From the NCBI GenBank assembly GCA_001661515.1, contig LUVW01000012.1, positions 1 to 64,000 of the forward strand: DNA of 64,000 nt. The letters are read 5' to 3'. How positions within the stretch are numbered: the stretch's first letter is position 1; every line of letters starts with the position of its first letter. The notes beneath the pieces are model-generated. The model did no database searches, was not told where the DNA came from, and saw nothing but the letters and a program-made list of their open reading frames with translations. Positions 10,401 to 22,216 of this stretch are shown here, piece by piece. The DNA comes from Capniomyces stellatus (lineage: Eukaryota > Kickxellomycota > Harpellomycetes > Harpellales > Legeriomycetaceae). Both the position numbers and the translations under genes were made by a program.

Positions 10401-13400
10401 CCGTTGAAACGTTCAAACTTGCATTTGAGCTTTTCATTTTTGATATCCGCCTTGTTGTGTGTTTCGACCATTTAGGCAATCCAATAACCACGTCGTCATA
10501 TTGCCCCACGTCCTCTTCTACAACTTCTCCGCTCCTTACATCGCCTTCAACTTCATTTACTTGTTTTTTCAGTTGAACGTCACTTGTTGTCAGCAAAAAT
10601 CCCGAGTCTACGCTTGCTGCACCGCTTTTATCCTGATAGGCCGTTTTTGGTTCGTCGTCACTCGCATCTGATTTTACCTGAGAATTTAGCCCAACATGTT
10701 GGTACAAACCAGATACAATTGGTGCATTTGGACCTATCTTTTGCTGGCTGCTGTCTTTAGAAAACATTGCGCTGAATGTGTTTGGCCCACTTCCCGCTTT
10801 CTGTTCGGGAGTAAACACATCAATCAGCTCCAAATCCTGACTCGCTTCATCCACACTGTCCACACTATCCACGCTGTCCACACTATCCACGCTGTCCACA
10901 CTGCCGACACTGCTTTCCTCCTCGCCATTACTTCCGCTATCGTCACTAAAGTAGCTGTTGGTATTGGCTCCGGAATCCGACTTGTTTTCATCGTATGATT
11001 GGATAGATCCAAGAGGCAACATGACAAGACTTTCGCTAGGTTTTCTAACTCCGCCACCACTGTTGTTACTTTTGATGCTTCCGCTATCTCTTCTATTGCT
11101 GATATTGGTGTTTCTGTTACCTTCTGCCTCTGTTCCAGCTCTGCGCCGAGCACCGCCCATGAATCTTTTGATCTCGGCACCAACCTTGGCATCCAACGAC
11201 ATCCGCATGTTTTTCTTGATTTCGTTCTTTTTCAGTTCCATATAGTGGCTCTTTTCTTTGAACAGTCCAGGACCCACAACGCCATTGCTGATGCTGCCGT
11301 TCCCAGTACCATTTAAATTATTGCTGCTGCTGGTGCAACTGCTAATAAACCCGCTGCCGTTTCCATGGAATGTATTGTGTCTGGTGAGGCTGCCTACCGT
11401 AAAGTTGCTGTTGTTTGCAAAGCCTGTGAGACTGGAGCTGTTTGAAACGGGAACTGTCGAGTGCCTGATATTTGTTTTTTTCGCTGCCAAGTTGTTCAGC
11501 GATGCCTGGTGTGACAGCGGCAGCTCCTTGCCGTAAACCGCCGACTGCAAAAACCCACGCTGCTTGACTCTGTCCATAATCATGCTAGACACCAAGTACC
11601 GCTGGCTCCCAACACCACCGCCACCATCAGCCAGGTTTGCTTGTGATACTGATGAACCGTTTGACATGTTCTGCAGCGACGCGCGTTTGTTTGAAATTGA
11701 GGCCAACGACATGAACGGCGATCCGAAACTGCGCCTGGTATACCCGTCTCTGCTGTTGACCGAACTCGCCATACTGCTGATACTTGCTCTGGGGTTTAGT
11801 GCAAAGTCGCTTGGCCTGCCTAAATTGAAGTTGCTGTTTACCAAACTCGTGTTTGACCTGAACAGCCGCGTATTGGCTGCCATTCTACCTACGTACTTGC
11901 CAGCCTCGTTTTCGCCCGCCTGGCTGCCTGGCTCATACACGTTGTTGTCCACGCCACCTGCCACTACTCTGCTGCTGCTGCTGTTGCTTCCCAAACTCAC
12001 ATTTGAAATGCTGGCTCTTAGCGATCGGTTGTAAATCGGCCCGCCAATATTCCTACTCAGCAAGCTATGGCGTATGTTTTGCGGAGCTGTGTTAGGCTGC
12101 TGCTGCGGCTGCGTCTGTGCGCTGTGCTGGTGGTGTTTGGTGGACAATTGCGATGTTAATTGGCTCATGCTGATAACATTGATGCTTGGCGGTCTGATTT
12201 TCGATCCATTTGCACTGGTTCTTGCGTCAGTACCTCCAAGCACTGCCAACCCAGCGGATGCCGACACTGACCCCAAGGCCGGTGCAGCTCTGGTACTTGC
12301 AGCACCCTCCGTTCTGATGCTTGAAAAGCTCTTCCTGTGCTGCAACAATGCTGCATCGTTCGCATACCGTGTGCCCAACAAACTGGTCGACCGCGAGTGT
12401 GCTACTGATTGCGGCTTAATTGCAGGGTTGGCCAGATTGAGATGTGGAATCGAGTCGGTTTTTATTGCTTTTAGCGACTGTCTTTTTGTGCCTGTACTGT
12501 TCCTGTTGATTCCTATATTGCCTATGTTCAAAAACGCTATTGGCGAACTCAGGTCCAATTCACACCCCGCCAAACTCCTCTGCTTCAACCTCTCATCTTC
12601 CAAATTCGTCTTTGAGGCCATGTTCCCGTACCCATTCTCGTACTCGCCATCGTTTCCGTTCTCGTACCCGTAAACGCTTTGGCTGTGAACACTGTGGTTG
12701 TCAAACGCCCTGAACCCGTCCATAACTGGGTCCCACCGGTTCTGGTCCGCAAACAATTGCGACTTGTCCAGCCCAAACTCGCTGCCGTACTTTTGGCCGC
12801 CCATCAGCTCAGAGCCAAACATCACATCATCCATGCCCTCACCCAGCCCAGCAATGCTCATGTTGACGTCAAGCTCCTTCTCATACATTGTTGCCACGCT
12901 CACTGCAATCCGTCTCATTACACCAAGTGTCCTTTGCAAATCTGCCTTCTGCTCGCTCAGCTGCTCGTTTACCTGCAGCGCGTTGAACATCTCAATTCTG
13001 CCATCAATCAACGCCTGTGCCAACATATACGTCAGGTGCATTAGCTCCTTCTTGTTGATTTTTCCTGCCAGCTTACTAAACTCCTTGTAGCTCAGCTGAT
13101 CTGCGTTTTCCACCGACGTAATTACTCCCTCCTGGCCCCTACCACCGCTACCTTCTTCGTCACTCCCGCTACCCTCCTCCTCAGCTAACTCAAACGTCGT
13201 TGCCTCCGCCAGCTCTATCTCCACATCCTTGATCCGCAAGTCCAGATACACCAGCTCAGCATCAATCAGCTCTATCCGATCCTCCACCATCTTTGTCTGG
13301 CTATTCACCATCTCCATTTCCATCTGGTTCTCTTTAGTCTTTTCATTTTCGTTTTTATTTTCGTCTTCATTTTCTTTTTCCATTTGCTCATCATCATCCT

Positions 13401-16400
13401 CACCATCAGCTCCATTTCTGTCCAGATACTTGCTCCTTATCTCGCTTATCTGCAGAAACAACATGTTCTGTTTCATTATCATATCGTTTTGCCTTCTCAT
13501 CAACTCATCCCGGCTTCTAAATAGCTTTGCTGCTGCTACGCATTTATCAATATTGTTTTCCAGAATCTGTTTATATAGCTCAGCTTTTGACGGATTGAAC
13601 CTCTCCTCAACCTCTCTTTTCCGCTCCCTCTCAATCTCCTGCATCTTCTCTCTCTTTAGCCGCTCCTGTATCTCTCTTTCCTTTTCTTTTTCTCGCTCCA
13701 GCTCCCTTGCTCTCTCAATCCCCCTTCCCCGCTCTAGCTCTCGCTCCTTCACCATCACACTATATCTCACACTTTTGCTTTTTGGCTTCTTGAAATTCCG
13801 CTCGCCGTTCATCTCCATTTCCTTTTCCCTCTCCCGGTAAATCTGCAGCTCCTTCTCCTTAATCACCAACTGGTTCTCCAGATATTCCTGCTTGTTTACC
13901 TCCGCTTCCAAGTCATCATTCTTGGTATTCACCATGTTCTGGAGGTTCGCTATTATTGTTGACTGCTTTCGGTTTCTGTCCTGCAATTCCTTCATCTTTT
14001 GAATATACTCTTTTCTTTGTGACCCTATTATATTCAACACATCTTTCCATGCATCTCCCCCATCATTACCCACCCCTGCCTCTGCATTCGCAGTCCTTGT
14101 CACTAATCCCGACCCTGATTCTGATTCTGATCTTGATACTGATTCTGACTCTACTCCTGTTCCTGTTCCTGTCCCTACTTCTACTCCTGTTTCTACTCCT
14201 GATCCTGACCCTGGTCCTACTCCTGGTCCTGGTCCTACTCCTGATCCTGACATTGACCTTGACATTGATCCTGACATTGAAATTGGCGTTGATATCGACT
14301 GTTCGTTATACTCGCTTTTTACCTCCTCTGTCTTTTCGTTTTTATCCTTTTTCGCCCTATTAACCTTCTTTGCCCCCTCTCCTTTTTCTTCAGTTCCCCA
14401 AAACCTCAGCGACATTGCTGAAATCGATCCTACTTTTGACAACATTGACGTCACACTCTTTCTTCGCTTCTTTGCCCCCTTATCCTTCTGACCCTGAATC
14501 CCCTTCTCACTCGAAAAACTCTCTGTTTCCATCAATTTCAGCCTATCTTTGCTGTCCATAAATCCACGCTCCAAACCAAATTCTCCCGTCGACTTTGTCC
14601 GCTTTATTCTTGTCAGCTTTGTTTTCTCATACGTTGGTCTGTCACTGTTCGAATGCAGGCTCATTGTGTCTCTGCTATACTCTACGCTTATTGAATCCTC
14701 AACGTCTCTACTATTACTCTTATATCCTCCACCCAACTCCTCATTGCCCCCCTGCTCGCCTTTTTTGCTCCGGCTACCTTCCACCTCTTTACTTCCAAAC
14801 TTTTTCAACCCACTTGACTTTAGCATCAGCTCCTCCATCCGCCTCACCTCTGACTCGTAAAACTTCACTCTCTCCTCCATCAGTTGCTTCTCGCTTAGAT
14901 CATACGTACTTATGTCGCTCCTTGGGGCTTCTACTTTTTCTACTTTACTTGCTCCTATATCTATTGCACACATTTATCCAATTGTAAATCCATGCTTTTT
15001 TTCTCTTGCATACTTGCACTCATTTTAACTTGCACATTACTTGTACTTACTTTTCATTGGTCGGAACCTCGGCTTAATCCCTAATTCTCCTGGACTTCCT
15101 AAACCCGCTCCTGAATTTTCCTCATCTCTACCTACACCACTTCCCTCTGCACCTGCATATAAGCTTTTCTCGTTTTGTTTCTTTTGGTTCTCCAAATCCA
15201 TCATAAGCTGCTGGATTTGCATCTTCAATGCCAGCGTCTCCGATGTAGCCTCAGTGTCCATTCCTATCACCACCTTATTCTTGATATTTCTTGCTCGGTT
15301 TGCATATCGTAAAGTACTCAAACTTTCCGAGTAGTTTTTATCCGTCTCAGTTACACAAGCAAGCATCAGTGTCAACGAATTTCCTCCCAATGAATCCTCC
15401 AGCAATCGCGTAAGCTTTGAGTTCCGATACGGTATATGCAGCTGTTTTTTCAGTGCATCTCCCAACGACGAAATCACATTTCCAAGTGCCAACAACCCCG
15501 AATTTATACTAATACCCTCCTTTAGCCTGTTTCCAATCGCATTTGTCTGTTTGATCTACAAGCCCAAATTATTTGTTTATAATAATATTAATTTTTTGCC
15601 CTTGTCTTGCAACATATTCCATAGCTCATCAATTTGTTTCATACTACTATTCACGCTTCTGACTCGCTTAGTCCCTATTCCCTTATTATTTTCTCTATAT
15701 TACACCTGCCTCTGTTGTATTTTTTTCTCTTTTCTCTTTTTTTTATTGAAATATCTTTGTTGTACTTTATCCATCAACACTCACTTCCTCTTTCTTTTTC
15801 TTTCCATTTGTCACTTTTATTCATTTATTTTAAATCCAAAATCTACTACCGTTCTCGACTAGTACTGTTTTACATACTTTTATCAGTACAGTACTCACTT
15901 GAATAAAATCAAATTATTTGCTTTTTTCCTTTTTTTTTATATCACCACCATTTCAAGTGTATTTCATGTATCAATTCCTTGTATTAATCTCATGTTTGCT
16001 ATTTTTACTCTTTTACTCTATTCTCTTTTTTGAAATAAGTGGTTGATGTCGACAACAACAAAAAAAAAATACATGTCATCATCAAAAATAGAATCCACCC
16101 TTTTTAAATTAAGCTGCTTCTATTTTATTTTTTCTCTTTTTCCCTTTTTTCCTATTTAGGCCTAAATTTTTTTTATAGACTTTTCAAGTTCTATCCTGTT
16201 ATTTATTACAACTATAATACAAATAAACTACCAACTTACCCTTTCTGAACCTGCCAAATCGACAAAATGGATCTTTGAAACTAACTTAGTCGTGTTGTAA
16301 AACCCATTCTCACTCTTCCCCTCGCCAACCCCATTAATCATCAGCTGTGTCAAAGTCAATGTAAATATGGCATGCGACCGAGACGAACTCTTGTTCATGT

Positions 16401-17447
16401 CTGTTGACCCTGTTGTACGGTAGAAATTTCCCGTCTCTAGATACCTAAACAGGTCCTCCTCGCTATTTGCCTCGCTCTTCTTGATGTTTGCCCACAGTAT
16501 CCTCTCCCCTGCCTTCTTGGCTTTTCCCCCATTTCCTCCTGACTTGCTTATACTTTCCTTAGCCCCCAACTTCACCACCGTATCAACCGCTGGCTTCCCT
16601 GTCAGTTTCCCAACTATTTGCTTCTGGTTTTTTTCTCCCTCTTCAGTTTTTATCAAATTGAACACCTCGTCGTTGTAAAGTTCAATAAACGACACCTCCA
16701 TCTGATACTTGTACCCTTTGTTGCTATTGCTCTTCTCTTCCAGCGTTCGTGTAATTTCTTTAAAAACTCTTGGTATCACCCCATGATTCTCTATTATCCA
16801 CCATCACCATAGTTTATAGTTTTGTTTCCGTCTTTTGATTAAATTTATCTCGCTATTTCTATCCATTTGGCTATCTAAAACTCATTCACTTTTATAACCA
16901 CCACCGCCATCACCACCCCCCTACTTACCTGGATCAACCGAAATGTCACTTGTTTGCGAACTTGTACCCATACTGTACGTTTTACCGCTCCCAGTCTGCC
17001 CATACGCCAATATCGTTGTATTGTACCCTTCAAGAAACTTTGATACCAATGGCCTAACACTTTCCTCGTATATTTTTCTCTGTGAGTCGTTTCTTGAAAA
17101 CACATAATCAAAACTAAAAGACCTATCTTGCCCTATTAGCACCTGTTGGGTTCCTGGTATTGCCTTCATACACGACTTGTCCCCCCTTGACACCTCCTCC
17201 TTCGATAACGGCCGCACCCGCAAAACGACCCTACAATCATACATACACAATATACATTTAGCACTAGCAACCCTACTCTCTAACTTATCTCTTCATCTCA
17301 ATAGACACCGAGCGATAGAAAAACTACACATTCTTTCTGTCAACCTTCAACACAGAGGTTGTACATGTTGTCTACACTGTTCGTAAACCACATGCGATAC
17401 ATTCGCCCCACCTCTCGGTATACTTACTTTACTTGTGCTAAAGACAT
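7423..17447 (-). CDS. Giant kinesin-4-class motor protein, about 2971 residues
   Basis: A microtubule motor with an exceptionally long tail. Exons are 17447..17428, 17230..16929, 16790..16240, 15555..15051 and 14960..7423; all junctions keep frame. The start [16 protein letters not shown] places the motor at the N-terminus. Motor motifs are '[12 protein letters not shown]' (P-loop, residues about 84-95), 'SSSRSHAIF' (switch I), 'DLAGSER' (switch II, about 285-291), '[20 protein letters not shown]' and '[12 protein letters not shown]' (about 375-386). The '[14 protein letters not shown]' and '[20 protein letters not shown]' forms are typical of KIF4/KIF21-type kinesin-4. The tail starts with a coiled-coil-like helix, then a Gly/Ser/Val low-complexity tract, a long charged coiled coil (about residues 765-1080) and some 1800 Ser/Asn/Asp-rich, mostly disordered residues. 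Known kinesin-4 proteins are roughly 1000-1700 residues. No WD40 tail is visible. Intron 3 (684 bases) is unusually long, but no exon is missing from the motor alignment. Confidence 0.9.
10850..10904. repeat. Short tandem repeat coding Ser-Val-Asp
   Basis: 9-base units (CCACACTRT / CCACGCTGT) alternate to give an 18-base higher-order period. They lie inside the kinesin tail and on the minus strand encode a run of (Ser-Val-Asp). Near-identical units suggest recent slippage within the coding sequence. Confidence 0.85.
14110..14285. repeat. Low-complexity Gly/Ser/Thr/Pro coding repeat
   Basis: Irregular 6- and 12-base units of the form TCCTGA / TCCTGT / TCTGAT repeat here on the plus strand. 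On the minus strand they encode alternating Gly-Ser, Gly-Pro, Gly-Thr and Glu-Ser dipeptides in the kinesin tail, between the first helix and the long coiled coil. Probably a flexible spacer that varies by slippage. Confidence 0.75.
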
Positions 17448-17740
17448 CTCCTGTGCATGTAACTATCTGGATGGTTTACCCTCTTGTGCTCCTTTATTTG
17501 TTTATTATTTTTTTCCTCCTCTTATTCTATTCTTTCTTCTTTCCTCTTTGCCGTTCACAAACTATGCTATTTATTGTATGATTTTTGTCCTTTAAGCCAT
17601 AAAGCTGATTTAGTCCTGTAGCCGTATACTGTTGATCTTTTCCCAAAGTATCTCCTTTACTTGGCTCGTTTGGCTTGTTTTTCAAACCCTCTCTTTTTCT
17701 TTAAAACAACTTGACCTTATAGCTTTATTTCTGCTTTTTC

Positions 17741-17800
17741 GCTATTGTTGATATTGCTATTGTTGATATTGCTATTGTTGATATTGCTATTGTTGATGTT
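17741..17800. repeat. 15-bp tandem repeat, four units
   Basis: Unit GCTATTGTTGATATT occurs three times exactly and a fourth time with one change (GTT for ATT), upstream of the kinesin start codon. Confidence 0.93.
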
Positions 17801-20449
17801 GTTATTCTATATTAGTTTGGTCTGATGCTAATATTGGTGCAGCCTTGCTAATATGGTGAAAATGACTAGTTTTTTGGATTATTTAAATGTTTTCCCAGTA
17901 TCTATTTCTACAATCTTGAATTCGGCAGCTAAAGAGCTTTGTAAAACAAACTATCAAATTGCCTTCTTGATTCTTTTTTTTTTTAAAAAAAATATATATA
18001 TAAGTCTGAAAAACAATCACATTAATTTCAAATAATAACGCAATTTTTCATTTCATTTTAATGTTTTGCTTTTCTATTTTTTTCTTATTTAACTATTTGC
18101 CCAGTATTGCTTTGACTTGAATGAACTGTTTTGATCTTGCAGCTTCTTTTTATTGACAATTCTGGGTTAACCTAATTTGCTCTTTGAAACCATCGCTACT
18201 TTTCACTAATTAGAGCTTTAGTGTTTTTAATTTATTTTAAGTTACATTTAATTTATTCGCTTTATTGATTTTCAAGTTACACCCAACTCTAACTCCAATG
18301 GAATTCAATTAACCAAACCCACTTCAACTTGATTTGCTTTATTTACCTTATGGGTATTGTTCCAATTGGACACTGACCCGCCAACTTAGATTAAAAGATG
18401 TTTAATTTTTGCAACTTTCTTGCCACATACTCTCCAACTGATTTCCAATATCTTTTATTCGTGTTTCTCCTAATTTCCCAAAAATATTTAGTTCTGTTTC
18501 TCAAATGATACTTGGATTTAAGCTTTTTCTTCATCACTACGCTCGTCATACTGTACTAAATTTGGCTTTATTGTAAATCTCTAAAATCTACATTTAACCT
18601 TCACTTTATTTAAAGGTTGCTTCCATACAACTAACCAAGTTTATCTCGGTCTATTTTAAGCAATCTATTTGTAATCTTGTAAATTTGACTCCAAGTTCAT
18701 ACATTTTGCTTGTTGAAACTATTTTATAGTTGCCCATCATTGGTGTTCAACCAAAGCTTACTTTAATTTAGATTTAGATTATTAACTTGTAAACAGAATT
18801 GAAAAATAAATGGCAAATTGGGTAATTCAAAAAAAAGTACAACAAAAAAAAGTGCAACAAATCAAACACTAATCAAGCATCATCTTCATTACTTCTGTAG
18901 ATGGTGAAGTGTGTATGTTTTAAGTATTCTTAGCGTTAGCTCGCATTAGCTCATCAATAAGTATCGCGATTCCTCAAACCGTGTTTTATACACCAATTTC
19001 TTTTTTTTTTATTGACAAATGATATACTTGGTTGTTGTACCATTAACATCATCTCCCCTTAGTTTTTTATTTTTGAACTCGCTTCTGTTCCCATCTGCCA
19101 TTTAGTTTCAGTTTTTTTGAATACAACACAGTGGTACTTTTGTTTCCCTGACTGCTTGTGTTTATTAAACTTTTGAAAGCTTTGTGTGTGGGGGTACAGT
19201 ATTGGCTTGATTCGATTTTGAATTTTCTCAGTTAGAACAAACTAGAGTTTAAACACCAAATATGCTCCTGTGCTTACTTGAGATGCATCAATTCTTTGAT
19301 AATTGTGCTTGTACTCTTGAACCCTGGCTTCAAATACATACGTATAAACTCCAAATAGACACACTCACACAAATTTTAAATGAATACAACCAAGCAGCAA
19401 TATTACTGAGCTCAAGATCGATTATTGGCATCCGGACTATGTTGCTTGTCTATAGCTTTGTTCTGAATGTACAGAAATAACAAGGTATCTCTTTACCAAC
19501 AGCAAACAGACTGTGGTATACTTTGTTATGCTCTCAAATGTTTTTACAAATGAATACTTTGTACAACCTACAATGACGATAATAGGCTGTTACAGGCTGA
19601 TGTTATTAACCTAAACGTCGAAACCCAAACACACTAACCCATAAGCCAAATTGAAAAAGGGTTCTACAATTATATAATTGTTGCTCATTCTATTTAGAGG
19701 TTGGTAAGCAGTGTTGCAGCCATTATTTAATCCTTGTTTACACACAATTCCCCATTAATATCGATTCACAGACTATCGGTGTTGCTATTTTATAGTCATT
19801 TCTAATACAAACAGAAGCCCCTTATGCCCTTAATTTAAAGAAACGCATACTGAGTATGTTTTAGTCGCAGTAGAGTTGTTTGCTATACAATCAGATATCA
19901 GAGTTGTAATTCTGACTAGATGTCCTTGAGTCAGCATAGGGGCTGTCTGAGATTTATTCAAGCTGTTCACACTTTAATGAATTTAGGTTGGAAAGCTTGG
20001 ACAAGGGTTAAGGGAAACACTGATAAATCAAACTAAGAAATAACCACAGAGTAGTGTTGGTAGAAGCGATAGGTGTATCTCGGCACGTTGTTGGAAATCC
20101 ACTACACACAATTATATAAAGCTGTGCGCTAATAAACTCCTAATACAAACAATTTCGGTTTTTTAGAGTTTATAAACGTTTGCCTTTACTCTTGAGCTTT
20201 TGCATTTTATATCCTTATTTTTAAATTTTGGTAGTTTAAAGAAAAGGTTCAATGGGGTTTCTAATTATTTTTCCCTACTCAGATAAATGTCATTTTAACT
20301 GAGATTTACTATGTGTGTTGTTTTCACTAGTTGTGATATTCAAAACAACGCCTGGGGTTTTACAATCAAAATCTCCCGGTTAATACTTTAATAAAAAAAA
20401 GGCACCACCTTTAAGCATAAGGGATTTTATTACTACCTGGTATTTTTTT

Positions 20450-20640
20450 GTTTATTTATTTTTATTTATGTGGTTTATTGGCAACAAAATCAACACAACA
20501 AAACGTAAAATATTCAACAATACTATACTATAAAAATACTATAAAATATTGCTACTTTGATATATTAAACAGATATATTAGCCAGCACCCCTTCAATCAA
20601 TTGTATTGTCCATACCTGATGGCAATCGAATTTTGTTTAT
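20450..20640. repeat. Diverged interspersed repeat, copy 1
   Basis: This stretch aligns by eye with 28825..29000. Shared landmarks in the same order are a 'TTTATTGGCAACA' core, an ATACTATAAAATA-type A-rich block, 'TTGCTACTTTGATA' against 'CTGCTATTTTGATA', and a 'TTCAATCAA' / 'TTGATCAA' block. Copies differ at many sites, so it is an old repeat; its class is unknown. Confidence 0.5.
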
Positions 20641-21007
20641 TGACTAGCGATATATTTTTCAAACCAGGCAGCCGTTACTTTGTGCATAGCCCAAGCAGTC
20701 GGATATACTTTATAATACAGGCAAACTATGTTATATACCTCAACCAGGTTGATCTGGATATGTATGGTTAAGAGAGTAGTTGTAGAAATCGAATAAAAGC
20801 AAACTCCAATCAATAATTAAAAAAAATCAAACCTCAAAGGATTGGCTATAATTGGTGTGAAAAAAAGCAGTTGAAATTGGTTATGAAAAACAAAAACAAG
20901 GTTAGAATTGGCCAAGGATCGCACAATTCCAAGCTCAACCACAAAACAAATAATGATAATAACAATAGTATAGTAGCTAAAAAAAAGCAAGTAAACAGGT
21001 AAAAAAG

Positions 21008-22216
21008 TTAAACGGCTAGCAGAGCTGATAAAATAGTGACAACAGATGCTATGGTGTATATACCAGAACGTGACGGGACACCGCTAATTACATTGTCGGA
21101 TTTCTGTGCTGTGGAACTTTTATACTCCTCATTCTTAGCATCAGCTAGTTTGACAGCGCTAAGCTTAGCCTGGTCAGCGTTATATTCATCAACTCTCAAA
21201 ATGCCTGTTTCAATGGACTTGGCATCATACAAGAAATTTTTCAAGTATCCAGCGTTTTTAACATTGTACTTTGTGGAGATCTCCGCCAAGCTTGAGCCAG
21301 TAATGGTAAAATTCGACGATGTGATGGTCTCGGCAACAGCAGCGCCAAAAAGAGCATGCATTCTGGTACTTAATATAGTAGCACCATAGAAGGGAACAAC
21401 GTCTGGGTCTCTACATGCTGTTACAAAGACTTCTTTCGAGGCTATTGGGTAACAACTGTCAACTGAAACGGTCATACCAAGCTCAGTTGTAACCGGCTCT
21501 GTCACAATTGCATTAAAGAAGTCAAACAGACTGATAACCTTTAGATAATCCAAGTCTTTGCTGTTCGCGTTGATAAAATCAATTGTCTTGAACTTCACTT
21601 GGGTGTTGACTGCTGCCAGGTATCTGTCAAAGTTCTTTGCTCTCTCTTCTTTGATTAGTAGGGCCTGTGGGGTTTTTCTTAAGCTGAAAATGTCAATTAA
21701 AATAATCTTTTTGTAGCCGAGTTTGTAAACCTGGTCAACCAAGTCCATAATCCCTGAAGAAACGTTCTCAACAAACTTCTCGTCAACATCGCTTGTGATG
21801 TAAACATAGTTGGATTTAAAAAGATCGTTGTATCCTACTTGAACCACAGCAATATCGTCTTTAATAGCGCCTTTGATGTATAACTTTTGAAATATATTGG
21901 AATATGATGTCACTTGATCTTTGGCATCTCTTAGCTGTTTGGTATCACCGCCATAAACCCCTAGATTTGTGCGGTTGGCTACTGATCCAGGCATAGCAAA
22001 GTTAATCAAAGTATAGTTGTTGTGGAATGCTGTATACTCATTCCATATTGGCCCGCTTGAGGGTCTACTATGCCATGAAGGAGAGTCATAAATAAACGAG
22101 GGGTCGTTTCCTATATCTGAGGTTTGATCGCCAAAAACCACAAAGTAGGGCTTGCAGTTTGCAACTTCTAATAACGTTGCTGAAGCAATCACTAGCAGGC
22201 TCAATGTCGATTTCAT
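21008..22216 (-). CDS. Secreted GPI-anchored SGNH/GDSL-fold protein, likely inactive
   Basis: Single-exon gene for 402 residues. A signal peptide (MKSTLSLLVIASATLLEVAN, cleavage near Cys21) and a hydrophobic C-terminus ending TIASVVTILSALLAV after a small-residue region suggest a GPI-anchored cell-surface protein. The SGNH/GDSL family is recognised from block I 'FVVFGDQTSDIGND' (residues 26-38), block II Gly in 'NFAMPGS' (77), block III 'VGYNDL' (127-132) and a block V region 'CRDPDVVPFYGATILSTRMH' (268-287). Active members have FGDS with nucleophile Ser; here position 31 is Gln (codon CAA). Active members also have 'DPDxxxFWDxxHPTxxxH'; aligned without gaps, the Asp is Gly278 and the His is Ile281, while the outer His287 remains. 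All three triad positions are therefore replaced. It is probably a binding or structural surface protein rather than an esterase. The reading frame is intact. Confidence 0.82.
   Translation of the reverse strand: MKSTLSLLVIASATLLEVANCKPYFVVFGDQTSDIGNDPSFIYDSPSWHSRPSSGPIWNEYTAFHNNYTLINFAMPGSVANRTNLGVYGGDTKQLRDAKDQVTSYSNIFQKLYIKGAIKDDIAVVQVGYNDLFKSNYVYITSDVDEKFVENVSSGIMDLVDQVYKLGYKKIILIDIFSLRKTPQALLIKEERAKNFDRYLAAVNTQVKFKTIDFINANSKDLDYLKVISLFDFFNAIVTEPVTTELGMTVSVDSCYPIASKEVFVTACRDPDVVPFYGATILSTRMHALFGAAVAETITSSNFTITGSSLAEISTKYNVKNAGYLKNFLYDAKSIETGILRVDEYNADQAKLSAVKLADAKNEEYKSSTAQKSDNVISGVPSRSGIYTIASVVTILSALLAV

Larger units (their letters stand above)
17448..21007. other. Gene-poor intergenic stretch, 3.6 kb
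   Basis: Upstream of the kinesin start and downstream of the SGNH gene. Very AT-rich, with T tracts and scattered short open frames (for example 72 codons at 19262 and 107 codons at 20448, plus strand). These have no splice partners, family motifs or coding-like composition that I could confirm. It includes a 15-bp tandem repeat (17741..17800) and one copy of a diverged interspersed repeat (about 20450..20640). Confidence 0.5.

Noticed and set aside
20448..20771. 107-codon plus-strand frame.
   Set aside because: It overlaps the diverged interspersed repeat and shows no protein features.
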